Source: Martelella alba
GTDB taxonomy: Bacteria; Pseudomonadota; Gammaproteobacteria; Enterobacterales; Enterobacteriaceae
Reading direction: 5' to 3'
Assembly (NCBI RefSeq): GCF_005217455.1
Contig: NZ_SZPQ01000015.1
Span: 62,001 to 126,000 of the forward strand
DNA: 64,000 nucleotides
The notes below the pieces were generated by a model, which saw only the letters and a list, made by a program, of their open reading frames with translations, was not told the DNA's origin and made no database searches. The position numbers were made by a program, and so were the translations under genes. Of this stretch, positions 56,378 to 64,000 are shown piece by piece. The first letter of the stretch is position 1. Every line of letters begins with the position of its first letter.

Positions 56378-57337
56378 ATGAAAAAAATCTTAATGAGTAT
56401 TCTGCTGGTTGTGGCATCGGTTGCGGTAACGGCGCATGCCGCGGATAAAATTAAGGTGGGTTTCGCCAACCGGACATTGAATGGCGCCTTTTTTAATGGT
56501 CTGACGGAATATATGAAAATACACGCTAAAGAGCGTGGTTATGATTTGATTACCACCGACGCCCGCGGCGATCTGAATAAACAGATTTCCGATGTGGAAG
56601 ATATGCTGTCGCAGGGGATCAATTATCTCATTCTCAACCCACAGGACCCCGAAGCCGGCCTGCGCATCACCCAGATAGCCAAACGGGCCGGCGTTCCCAC
56701 GGTCATTCTGGACAGCGACATTTCACTGGATGCGCCGGTTATCACCCGGGTTCAGGCCAACAATGTCAAGGATAATATCGCCATTGGCGAGTATGCCGTT
56801 GATCAGTTCGGCGACAAGCCGATGAATTGCGTGATCATCAGTGGTAATCAGGGCAATTTGGTGGGGGAAGCTCGCCGTACCAATTTCATGCGCGGCGTAA
56901 TGGAAGCCCAGCTTAGGAAATATAACCACACCAATCTGAAAATCGTTAGCCAGGGCTGGGGAAACTGGGATCAGCAGGGCGCGCAAAAGGCCATGGAGGA
57001 TATCATTGTCGCGCAGGGCGATAAGATCAATTGCGTTTATAGCGAAATGGACGACATGGCCCTCGGCGCCATTTTATCCTTGAAAGCCGCCAACAAGCTT
57101 CAGAATGTCAAGGTTTATGCCCACGACGGCTATAAAAAAGGCCTGGAGGCCATCCAACGGGGCGAATTGCAGGCCACGGCCGCCAATAACCCCAATACCC
57201 TGACCGATACCGCCCTGGGTATCATTGCCAAATATGCCGCCGGGACACGGGATTTTCCCGATTATGTTTATACCCCGACTGTACTCATCACCAAAGATAA
57301 CGTGAATCAAGTCTACGATCCCAAGTCGCTTTTCTAA
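56378..57337 (+). CDS. Sugar ABC transporter substrate-binding protein (RbsB-like)
   Basis: A 319-residue periplasmic binding protein of the ribose/galactose class. The signal peptide is about residues 1-21 (VTAHA-A). Mature protein starts DKIKVGFANRTLNGAFFNGL, and NQGNLVGEARRTNFMRGV, YSEMDDMALGAI and VKVYAHDGYKKGLEAI line the usual sugar pocket. It delivers an unidentified sugar or polyol to the permease at 58893. AAGGAAAG precedes the start. First gene of a three-gene transporter operon. Confidence 0.9.
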   Translation: MKKILMSILLVVASVAVTAHAADKIKVGFANRTLNGAFFNGLTEYMKIHAKERGYDLITTDARGDLNKQISDVEDMLSQGINYLILNPQDPEAGLRITQIAKRAGVPTVILDSDISLDAPVITRVQANNVKDNIAIGEYAVDQFGDKPMNCVIISGNQGNLVGEARRTNFMRGVMEAQLRKYNHTNLKIVSQGWGNWDQQGAQKAMEDIIVAQGDKINCVYSEMDDMALGAILSLKAANKLQNVKVYAHDGYKKGLEAIQRGELQATAANNPNTLTDTALGIIAKYAAGTRDFPDYVYTPTVLITKDNVNQVYDPKSLF

Positions 57338-57343
57338 GGCTGT

Positions 57344-57361
57344 CCCCCCTCGCGAGGGGGG
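57344..57361 (+). other. Intercistronic GC hairpin in the transporter operon
   Basis: CCCCCCTCGCGAGGGGGG is a perfect palindrome 6 bases after the binding-protein stop and 20 bases before the ATPase start. Hairpins here commonly protect the upstream mRNA from 3' exonucleases so that binding protein is made in excess. No T-run is present. Confidence 0.6.
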
Positions 57362-57380
57362 CTTACAATGAGGAGTTTTC

Positions 57381-58883
57381 ATGGACCAGTACGCGGTCGT
57401 TATCGAAAAGGTCAAGAAAAGTTTTGGCGGCGTCCATGCGTTAAAAAATATTGATTTGAAGGTGCGGCACGGCACGATTCACGCCATTGTCGGCGAAAAT
57501 GGCGCGGGCAAATCCACTTTGATGAAAATCTTGTCCGGCATTTATGTCAAAGACAGCGGCACTATCGCTATTAACGGTAAAGAAGTGCATTTCACCTCGC
57601 CCAAACAAAGCCGGGAAAACAATATCGGTATCATTTATCAAGAACTGGCCCTCGCGCCGGATCTCACGGTGGCGGAAAATATTTTTCTCGGCGATCTCGG
57701 TTTCGGCGGACAATTTCTCAACTGGAAAAAAATGAACCAACGCGCCGCCAGGGTCCTGGCCAATCTGGGTTTCAACATTCCCCCCACCGCGCGGCTCGGC
57801 AACCTGAGCGTGGCATACCAGCAAATGGTGGAAATCGCCAAATCCCTGGCGCGCGATGTCAAAATTTTGATTTTGGATGAACCTTCGGCGGTTTTGTCAA
57901 GCCGTGAGATAGATATCCTTTTCAGTCAGTTAAAACTGCTGAAGGGGCAGGGCGTTACCATCTTGTATATTTCCCATCGCTTGGAGGAAATTTTCGCCAT
58001 CGCCGATGCGATCACTGTTATCAAAGACGGCGAAACCGTCACGGATCTGGATCCGAAAACCTGTAGCGAAGACGACATTATTTCCAGCATGGTGGGGCGA
58101 AAATTTGAAAATCTCTATCCGGCAAAAAATGTACCGGAGGATGAGGTGATCCTGGATATACGCGGGGTATCCACCCGGACCTTGCTTAACGATATCAGTC
58201 TGACCGTCAAAAAAGGGGAGATCGTCGGACTCGCCGGCCTGGTGGGATCCGGACGAACCGAAATCGCCCGCTGCCTGTTCGGGCTCGATAGAACGACGGC
58301 GGGGAAAATAGTGAAAAATGGGCGGGAAATCGTCATTAAACATCCCGCCGACGCCATGCGACAAGGTATCGGCCTGGTACCGGAAAGCCGAAAAGAACAG
58401 GGCGCCATATTGTCCCGTCCCATTCGTGAGAATATGACGTTATCCAGTCTAAAACGGGTATGCCGGAAATTGGGCATCATCAATTACCGCGGTGAAAAAG
58501 CCTTCAGCGAGCAATCCAGAAAACGCCTGTCCATCAAACTGGGCACTATCGAGGACCCCATTTCCAGCCTTAGCGGCGGCAATCAGCAAAAGGTGGTTAT
58601 CGCCAAATGGCTTAATACCGATTGCGATCTGCTTATTCTCGACGAACCCACCCGCGGGGTCGATGTCGGCGCCAAGGTGGAAATTTACAACGTGATTCAT
58701 GAATTAGCGCAAAAAGGTTACGCCATTATTGTCATTTCCTCGGAAATGATTGAGGTAATTTCTCTGGCGCATCGGGTCTATGTGATGAGCGAAGGATCGG
58801 TGACCGCCGAATTGCGGGACAGTCAGATTACCGAAGAGAACATCATGCGTTTCGCCATCCCCAAACGTGCTCTAGCGAACTGA
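57381..58883 (+). CDS. Sugar ABC transporter ATPase (RbsA-like)
   Basis: A 500-residue protein with two fused ABC ATPase halves. The first half has Walker A GENGAGKSTLMK and Walker B ILDEPSAV. The second has degenerate Walker A (GLVGSGRTE), signature LSGGNQQKVVIAKWL and Walker B LLILDEPTRGVD. This is the standard RbsA/MglA/XylG plan. GAGGAG precedes the start. It powers uptake through the downstream permease. Confidence 0.93.
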   Translation: MDQYAVVIEKVKKSFGGVHALKNIDLKVRHGTIHAIVGENGAGKSTLMKILSGIYVKDSGTIAINGKEVHFTSPKQSRENNIGIIYQELALAPDLTVAENIFLGDLGFGGQFLNWKKMNQRAARVLANLGFNIPPTARLGNLSVAYQQMVEIAKSLARDVKILILDEPSAVLSSREIDILFSQLKLLKGQGVTILYISHRLEEIFAIADAITVIKDGETVTDLDPKTCSEDDIISSMVGRKFENLYPAKNVPEDEVILDIRGVSTRTLLNDISLTVKKGEIVGLAGLVGSGRTEIARCLFGLDRTTAGKIVKNGREIVIKHPADAMRQGIGLVPESRKEQGAILSRPIRENMTLSSLKRVCRKLGIINYRGEKAFSEQSRKRLSIKLGTIEDPISSLSGGNQQKVVIAKWLNTDCDLLILDEPTRGVDVGAKVEIYNVIHELAQKGYAIIVISSEMIEVISLAHRVYVMSEGSVTAELRDSQITEENIMRFAIPKRALAN

Positions 58884-58892
58884 GGAAAGATT

Positions 58893-59873
58893 ATGGATAC
58901 GGTAACTCAACCTTCTACGTCGGCCGGTCTTGTCCTACGGGCCAGAGCGGCAAAGTTCTTCACCAATAATTCAACGCTATTGGTGTTTTTTGTTATGCTG
59001 ATCGTCGCCAATTTTCTTTCCGACCGGTTTTACAGTCCGGAGAATATCACCAACGTGCTACGGCAAAGCGTTCCGTTGGGGCTGGCGGCCATTGGCATGC
59101 TGTTTGTCATCCTGACCGGCGGCATTGATTTGTCGGTGGGATCGATTATGGCGCTGGTCTCGGTGGCGGTGGCGCTGCTGATTCCGGAAATAGGCGTTTT
59201 CCCGGCTATCGTGGCCGGCGTCGGGGTCGCCACGCTGGTGGGCGCGGCCGCGGGTTGTCTGGTGACATTCTTTAATATCGCGCCGTTTATCTCGACACTG
59301 GCCATGATGACCATTGCCCGGGGGCTGGCGTTAATTGTTGCCAAGGGACAACCGATATTTATCGATAACACTGCTTTTGTGAATTTCGGCACGGGGTATT
59401 TTCTGGGGCTGCCATTGCCGGTTTATGTGTTAATCATCGCGGTTTTAATCGCGCATTTTATTTATCAATACACGGTATTCGGCCGGCTGGTAATTTCCAT
59501 TGGTTCCAATGAAACGGCTACCCGTTTTGCCGGCATCCGGGTGGACTGGTACAAATTCGCCGTTTATGCCCTGAGCGGTCTGGCCTGCGGCCTGGCGGGC
59601 GTTATGGCGTCGACCCGCACCGGGGTCGGATCGCCGGTCTTGTCCATCGGTTTTGAACTGGACGTTATCGCCGCGGTGGTGGTTGGCGGCGCCAGCCTGG
59701 CGGGCGGGAAGGGCACGGTGGTCAATACCCTGATCGGGGTGCTTATCCTGAGCATCATTTCCAACCTGATGAATCTGATGAATATCTCCGGTTACAACCA
59801 GCAAGTGGTCAAAGGGGCGATCATCATCATCGCCGTCATGCTGGAGAGCATGAAATCCCGTGGTAAGGCGTAA
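58893..59873 (+). CDS. Sugar ABC transporter permease (RbsC-like)
   Basis: A 326-residue inner-membrane permease with about nine to ten helices. GMLFVILTGGIDLSVGSIMAL is the family hallmark, followed by NETATRFAGIRVDWYK and VVVGGASLAGGKGTVVNTLIG. It forms the channel for the substrate captured by the RbsB-like protein. GAGGAAAG precedes the start. It ends 12 bp from the convergent FGGY kinase gene, with no terminator visible between. Confidence 0.92.
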   Translation: MDTVTQPSTSAGLVLRARAAKFFTNNSTLLVFFVMLIVANFLSDRFYSPENITNVLRQSVPLGLAAIGMLFVILTGGIDLSVGSIMALVSVAVALLIPEIGVFPAIVAGVGVATLVGAAAGCLVTFFNIAPFISTLAMMTIARGLALIVAKGQPIFIDNTAFVNFGTGYFLGLPLPVYVLIIAVLIAHFIYQYTVFGRLVISIGSNETATRFAGIRVDWYKFAVYALSGLACGLAGVMASTRTGVGSPVLSIGFELDVIAAVVVGGASLAGGKGTVVNTLIGVLILSIISNLMNLMNISGYNQQVVKGAIIIIAVMLESMKSRGKA

Positions 59874-59885
59874 CGGGCGCGTGAT

Positions 59886-61382
59886 TCAGGTCAGAGGCTT
59901 ACATTGCCGGTATAACTGGAGAAAACGCCCATATAACTCGCTATAACGCACGTGCCGGCCGGCGTCGGGCTGGATCAGCTCGCTGAAACAAACGAATCCG
60001 CTGGCGCCGTTCCAGTCGTTATTCACGCCAATACCCATGCCTGCGGCCCACGCGGCCCCCAGGCATGAACCCGGATGTCCTTCCAGACGTTGCAGCGGCG
60101 CGCCCAGCACATCCGCGACGATCTGCATCCATAAACGGCTGGCGGAGCCGCCGTCGGAGACCAGGTAGCGTCGGGTCGGATAGCCGATATCCTGCATCAC
60201 CTCGATATGATGACGGATGGCGAAGGCATAAGCCTCCAACAAAGCGCGCCAGAGATGGCTTGCGTCGTGGGCCAGCGTCAGGCCGAAAAACACCCCCCGC
60301 GCCGCCGGATCGTGCAATGGCGTTTTCTCGCCGAGGAAATAGGGCAGGCAAAGTACGCCGTCCGCGCCGGGAGGGCGGCGCTGGGCCAGGGCGTCCAGGT
60401 ATTGATGCAGGGAAAGACCGGCCTGTTCCGCCGCCGGACGATGTTGGCCGGCGAAATGCTCGGCGAACCAGTTCAGCCCGGATCCGCCGGTGGACATGCA
60501 GCCATTGGGCATATACAGACCGGGAATCAGGTGGTAGTCCAGATAAAGCCGCGCGTCGGGACGCACCTGCTCCGCCGCGGTCAGTACATCCACCGAGCCG
60601 CCGAATTTCAACAGCGCGTCGCCGGGGCGGGTGACGCCGGCGCCGAGCGCCGAGGCAATCATGTCCGCCGCGCCGCCGATAACCGGCGTCCCCGCGGCCA
60701 AACCCGTGTGGCGCGCCGCCTCGGGCGAGACGCCGCCCAGAATGTCGTGGGAACGTATCAGCCGGGGCACCGCCTGGCGGGGCAGATGCGCCAGGGCGAT
60801 ATGCCGGCCGTCCAATTGATGATCGCCGATATTCACAAAACCGGCCTCCAGCGCCCAATTCTGTTCTATCGCCTTCTCGCCGGTCAGCTTCCAGTTAATA
60901 TAGTCATAGGAGCCGAATACCGTGGCGATGCGCCGGTAAACATCCGGTTCATGCCGTTCCAGCCAGCGGATTTTGGCGCCGACCAACTGCTGGTTGATGC
61001 CATTGCCGCTGCGGGCGATATAATCCCGCTCATTCTGCTCGGCGCGGATCTCGGCCACCTGCTCGCCGCAGCGTCCGTCGCTTTGCTGAATACTGGGGCG
61101 CAACAATCGCCCCGCCTCATCCAGCAATACCACCGCCGGCAGCATGCCCGTCACGCCCACCGCGGCGATATCCCCCGGACGCGCGCCGCTGACCGCCAGC
61201 AGTTCGCGGCAGATTTCGCCGACATTGCGCCACCATTGTTCGGGGTCTTCCTCCGTCCATCCCGGTTGGGGGGAAGAGAGCCGCACCGGACGGGAGATCA
61301 GGCCCAACACCTGATTTGGCGGCCGGATCAGGATGCCGATGGTGGAAGTGGTGCCGATATCGATACCCAGCAAACAGTTCAT
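59886..61382 (-). CDS. FGGY-family carbohydrate kinase, substrate unknown
   Basis: A 498-residue sugar kinase. The start MNCLLGIDIGTTSTIGIL at 61382 has GAGGGG nine bases before it; an upstream extension of 30 residues lies inside the btpA-like gene. Other features are GVTGMLPAVVLLDEAG, GGAADMIASALGAG, LKFGGSVDVL and LPYFLGEKTPLHDP. The QMHGAV motif of xylulokinases is replaced by GMLPAV, so a substrate other than xylulose is likely. Co-transcribed with the BtpA/SgcQ gene upstream. Confidence 0.88.
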   Translation of the reverse strand: MNCLLGIDIGTTSTIGILIRPPNQVLGLISRPVRLSSPQPGWTEEDPEQWWRNVGEICRELLAVSGARPGDIAAVGVTGMLPAVVLLDEAGRLLRPSIQQSDGRCGEQVAEIRAEQNERDYIARSGNGINQQLVGAKIRWLERHEPDVYRRIATVFGSYDYINWKLTGEKAIEQNWALEAGFVNIGDHQLDGRHIALAHLPRQAVPRLIRSHDILGGVSPEAARHTGLAAGTPVIGGAADMIASALGAGVTRPGDALLKFGGSVDVLTAAEQVRPDARLYLDYHLIPGLYMPNGCMSTGGSGLNWFAEHFAGQHRPAAEQAGLSLHQYLDALAQRRPPGADGVLCLPYFLGEKTPLHDPAARGVFFGLTLAHDASHLWRALLEAYAFAIRHHIEVMQDIGYPTRRYLVSDGGSASRLWMQIVADVLGAPLQRLEGHPGSCLGAAWAAGMGIGVNNDWNGASGFVCFSELIQPDAGRHVRYSELYGRFLQLYRQCKPLT

Positions 61383-61408
61383 AGGTCCCCTCGTCGTGGC
61401 GGCGGATT

Positions 61409-62209
61409 TCAGCGCAGGCCTTCCACCACATCCATAAAGCGTTTGACCCGATCGCCATCCACCGCATTCCACGTATCGCCATCCACCTTGAAATGGGTGC
61501 CGATGATAACGCCGCTGGCCAGACCCAGCACATCGCGAACGTTATCGATATTCGTGCCGGTATTGGCGAACACCGGCACATCGGTCACCGTTTCACACAC
61601 CTTGCGCAAATGGGACTGATCGGCCGCTTCGCCGGTAATCGGGCCGGAGACTAAAATGGCGTCCGCCATGGACGAAAATACCGCGCTGCGCGCCCGCAGC
61701 TCAATGGGCCGGCTATCCAGAGGATGGGCGAATTCGGCATTGATATTGAACAGCAATTTCATGTCGTCGCGCCCCAGATTGTGCCGTAACCGGGCGGCGG
61801 TGGCGCAATCAGGCTGCCAAATTCCCATATCCGAAGCGAAAACTCCGGTGAAAATTTCCCGGACGAAACTGGCGCCGGTGACGGCGCCGATGGAGACGCT
61901 GGCTTTCGGATCCCACAAAAAGTTCACGCCGAACGGCACATGCAGCGCCGGCTTCACCGCCTGGACCACCGCCGCCATGGCGGCAATGCCTTCCGGCGCG
62001 GCTTCGAATACGTAGGGGCGATCGTTTTCATTACCGAACATAATGGCGTCCACTCCCCCCGCCTGTAGCTTTTCCACATCCGCCAGAACATTGTCGATGA
62101 GTTTGTCGAGTCCCCCGTCAGCATCGTAGAGGGGGGTGCCCGGCAGGGCGCCGATATGGGCCATGGCGATGACGGCTTTTTTCTTGTTACCCAAAAAATC
62201 AAAAATCAT
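61409..62209 (-). CDS. BtpA/SgcQ family TIM-barrel protein
   Basis: A 266-residue protein very similar to E. coli SgcQ, which belongs to the BtpA family (named after a cyanobacterial photosystem I factor). Conserved stretches are MAHIGALPGTPLYDADGG, GGVDAIMFGNENDRPY, PFGVNFLWDPKASVSIGA and DVPVFANTGTNIDNV. In heterotrophs these genes lie in sugar-catabolic clusters, and an aldolase- or isomerase-like role is suspected but not proven to my knowledge. GGAGCATCCT precedes the start. The kinase gene follows at 26 bp. Confidence 0.85.
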   Translation of the reverse strand: MIFDFLGNKKKAVIAMAHIGALPGTPLYDADGGLDKLIDNVLADVEKLQAGGVDAIMFGNENDRPYVFEAAPEGIAAMAAVVQAVKPALHVPFGVNFLWDPKASVSIGAVTGASFVREIFTGVFASDMGIWQPDCATAARLRHNLGRDDMKLLFNINAEFAHPLDSRPIELRARSAVFSSMADAILVSGPITGEAADQSHLRKVCETVTDVPVFANTGTNIDNVRDVLGLASGVIIGTHFKVDGDTWNAVDGDRVKRFMDVVEGLR

Positions 62210-62250
62210 AGGATGCTCCAGACGGTTAAAACGGGAACCCGTGGTTCCCT

Positions 62251-63108
62251 TTACGTATCGGCCGATGAGGATAAAGGCGGGGCGATGACCACCTTTATCT
62301 TTGCCGCTTCAAGCGCCAGGGCGATAGCCGGCGGCGGCGGACTTTCGGTTATCAGCATGTCCACCCCTTGCAGCGGGGCGATATTGACCAGCGACATGCG
62401 TTGAAATTTGGAGGCGTCGCACAGCACGACGGTCACGCCGGAACGGCGCAGATAGAGCCGTTTCAGGTCGACATCCTCGAAGGAATAATCATAAAACCCG
62501 CTTCCGGTCAGGCCGGAAACCCCGATAAAAGCAATGTCGAACCACAATTGTTCAAACTGGGCCACGGCGGCCGGGCCGCCCATGGCCATCTCGTCGCCGC
62601 GCATGTGGCCGCCCGCCAAATAGATGTCGGGGGCGCCATTACTCATGCGATAGGCGATACGCACGCTATTGGTGAAAATTTTCATCCGATGGCGTTCCAG
62701 CAGCCGCTCCGCCACCAGATAAGTGGTGGTGCCCACATCCAGCGCCACGGTTTGGTAACCGCGGGCCATATCCGCCGCCACGGCGGCAATGCGGGCCTTG
62801 GCGTCGCAATGTCTGGCCAGCCTGGCGTTGAAGCTGGGTTCGTCCCGGTCCATGGCAACCGGCGGGCCGTTGTCCGGCAACGCCGCGCCGCCATGGATAC
62901 GCACCAGCTTGCCTTCCGCTTCCAGTTCCATCAGGTCACGGCGGATGGTCATATCCGAGACATCCAGTTCGGCCGCGATGTGGGTCACCGATATCGTTCC
63001 CTGACGGGACAGGGTTTCAATAATGTGCAGTTGCCGATCCTGGGCCAGCAGCCGGGGGCGTTCCGCCTTCCCCGGATCCGCCGGCATCGGGTCTCTATTG
63101 TCATTCAT
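62251..63108 (-). CDS. DeoR-family repressor
   Basis: A 285-residue sugar-phosphate-responsive repressor. The helix-turn-helix is ISVTHIAAELDVSDMTIRRD with the recognition segment LVRIHGGAAL (about residues 15-75). A DeoRC sensor domain follows, with VALDVGTTTYLVAERLL and VVLCDASKFQRMSLV. The open frame continues upstream to 63747, antisense to the SDR gene, and I reject that extension. The start at 63108 has no strong ribosome site. Probable repressor of both the minus-strand kinase operon and the divergent SDR gene. Confidence 0.87.
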   Translation of the reverse strand: MNDNRDPMPADPGKAERPRLLAQDRQLHIIETLSRQGTISVTHIAAELDVSDMTIRRDLMELEAEGKLVRIHGGAALPDNGPPVAMDRDEPSFNARLARHCDAKARIAAVAADMARGYQTVALDVGTTTYLVAERLLERHRMKIFTNSVRIAYRMSNGAPDIYLAGGHMRGDEMAMGGPAAVAQFEQLWFDIAFIGVSGLTGSGFYDYSFEDVDLKRLYLRRSGVTVVLCDASKFQRMSLVNIAPLQGVDMLITESPPPPAIALALEAAKIKVVIAPPLSSSADT

Positions 63109-63129
63109 AAGAATATCCACTGAGTGCTG

Positions 63130-63169
63130 ATGTTCGAACGATGATAACATCAAACATCTTTTCGAACAT
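63130..63169. promoter_or_regulatory. GlpR/DeoR-type operator half-sites
   Basis: ATGTTCGAA (63130-63138) and its inverted copy TTCGAACAT (63161-63169) are separated by 22 bases. ATGTTCG...CGAACAT is the recognised half-site pattern of GlpR-type DeoR repressors. They lie 22-61 bp upstream of the repressor start, so autoregulation and control of the SDR gene are likely. Confidence 0.6.
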
Positions 63170-63191
63170 GATACGAGAAAAAATACATTTA

Positions 63192-63220
63192 TCAAACAAA
63201 ATTTGTTTTTATTTGTTTGA
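63192..63220. promoter_or_regulatory. AT-rich inverted repeat before the SDR gene
   Basis: TCAAACAAA (63192-63200) and TTTGTTTGA (63212-63220) form a 9-bp perfect inverted repeat with an 11-base spacer. TATAGATAAT follows at about 63230-63239 and could be a -10 region for the SDR gene. A second regulator may act here. Confidence 0.4.
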
Positions 63221-63264
63221 ATTTTTGTTATAGATAATGGTACACCCTCTCTAGGAGCCATAAC

Positions 63265-64000
63265 ATGACTGATGATAAAGCCCATGCGTGCCGCTATCCC
63301 GGCCTGGCGGGGCAAGCCGCCGTCGTCACCGGCGGCGCCGCCGGCATAGGGCGGGCCATCGCCCGGACGCTTTGCGCCCAGGGCGTCCGCGTCGCCATCG
63401 CCGACATCAATGAGGCCGCCGCCCAACAGACTGCGGCGGAACTGGGCGGCGAGGCGTTCGGTTTCACCATGGATGTGCGTTCCCGTGAGTCCGTCAGCGC
63501 GGGATTCGCCCAGGTCGAACACGTCTTCGGCGGTTTCCAGATTCTGGCGGCCAACGCCGGCGTGTCCACCATGCAGCATGCGCTGGCCATTACCGATGAA
63601 GAGTGGGATTTCAATTTCGACGTTAACGCCCGGGGAATCTTCCTGACCAATCAATTGGCGGCCCGCCGGTTCGTCGCCCAGAAGCGGGGGGTGATTGTCA
63701 ATACCGCCTCCCTGGCGGCCAAAGTGGGCGCGCCGCTGCTGGCCCATTATTCCGCCAGCAAATTCGCTGTGCTGGGATGGACCCAGGCTTTGGCGCGGGA
63801 ACTGGCGCCCCAGGGGATTCGGGTTAATGCCGTCTGTCCGGGGTTTGTCAAAACCGGCATGCAGTCGCGGGAAATCGAATGGGAGGCCGCCTTGCGTTCG
63901 GTAACGCCCGAGAGGGTCATCCAGGACTATATCGCCCAGACCCCGCTGGGCCGGCTGGAAACGCCGGAGGATGTCGCCGACGTGGTGGCTTTTCTCTGTT
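63265..64000 (+). CDS. SDR-family dehydrogenase, 3' end outside window
   Basis: An open frame of 245 codons continuing beyond the window. It has the short-chain dehydrogenase pattern: nucleotide loop TGGAAGIG near residues 23-30, NAGV, active-site Ser in NTASLAAK, catalytic HYSASK (Tyr-x-x-x-Lys) and NAVCPGFVKTGM. The usual length of about 250-260 implies only a few residues are missing. TAGGAG precedes the start. Probably oxidises the polyol or sugar imported by the nearby transporter, in a divergent unit under the DeoR repressor. Confidence 0.9.
   Translation, partial: MTDDKAHACRYPGLAGQAAVVTGGAAGIGRAIARTLCAQGVRVAIADINEAAAQQTAAELGGEAFGFTMDVRSRESVSAGFAQVEHVFGGFQILAANAGVSTMQHALAITDEEWDFNFDVNARGIFLTNQLAARRFVAQKRGVIVNTASLAAKVGAPLLAHYSASKFAVLGWTQALARELAPQGIRVNAVCPGFVKTGMQSREIEWEAALRSVTPERVIQDYIAQTPLGRLETPEDVADVVAFLC

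Noticed and set aside
56163-56417. 84-codon hydrophobic minus-strand frame overlapping the RbsB-like start
   Set aside because: It spans a perfect hairpin, overlaps the certain signal-peptide start of the binding protein and has no upstream ribosome site. Hydrophobicity alone is not enough.
60207-61619. 470-codon open frame antisense to the FGGY kinase
   Set aside because: The kinase motifs are on the minus strand. The opposite frame is Arg/Gln/His-rich and lacks any signature.
63109-63747. N-terminal extension of the DeoR frame through the SDR gene
   Set aside because: It runs antisense through a clear SDR coding sequence and the AT-rich promoter, and adds over 200 residues not found in DeoR proteins.

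Overview
The window is GC-rich chromosomal DNA from an enterobacterium. The Rha, Xyl, Pat, Fep/Fes and BhsA proteins align closely with the Escherichia coli versions I remember. The intergenic spaces carry ERIC-type palindromic repeats. Duplicated sugar loci and a large secreted-toxin-like gene suggest the Sodalis/Pectobacteriaceae side of the Enterobacterales, but the genus is an inference. I see no rRNA, tRNA, CRISPR array, phage or insertion-sequence transposase.

Layout. 1-9.3 kb: sugar catabolism, with the end of rhaT, then rhaB-rhaA, then xylE divergent from xylA-xylB-xylR. 9.4-19.4 kb: an EnvZ/OmpR-like pair divergent from an EF-hand protein and an MdtABC-like RND efflux operon. 19.4-24.5 kb: small envelope proteins, an aldo/keto reductase, an FMN reductase with a XapX protein, an AraC regulator and an unknown membrane protein. 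24.5-33.8 kb: patD and patA, the two steps from putrescine to GABA, each behind a -24/-12 (sigma-54) promoter. Between them lie a frameshifted P-type ATPase, a flavocytochrome reductase and a 31-residue membrane protein. 33.8-42.1 kb: uptake of a catecholate siderophore (fepA, fes, fepBDGC) plus a MarR regulator, with two Fur-like boxes and no biosynthesis genes. 42.3-49 kb: bhsA, a 1273-residue protein with an aspzincin-like zinc protease motif, an RpiR regulator and several ERIC elements. 49-51.9 kb: a glutamine amidotransferase, a SurE paralogue and a MarR-GNAT fusion. 52-56 kb: D-arabinitol genes (SorC regulator, dalD, a second xylulokinase). 56.3-64 kb: an RbsBAC-like ABC transporter, an FGGY kinase, a BtpA/SgcQ protein, a DeoR repressor and an SDR dehydrogenase that runs off the end.

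How the genes work together. Xylose and D-arabinitol both converge on D-xylulose, which either of two xylulokinases could phosphorylate. The last cluster looks like a complete uptake, oxidation and phosphorylation set for an unidentified polyol or sugar. Putrescine degradation appears to be under nitrogen control: patA has a sigma-54 promoter and upstream NtrC-like sites. The most novel item is the 1273-residue putative metalloprotease toxin at 42847-46668. The next most interesting are the terminal polyol cluster, the poly-C frameshift in the P-type ATPase, and the short membrane protein beside it.
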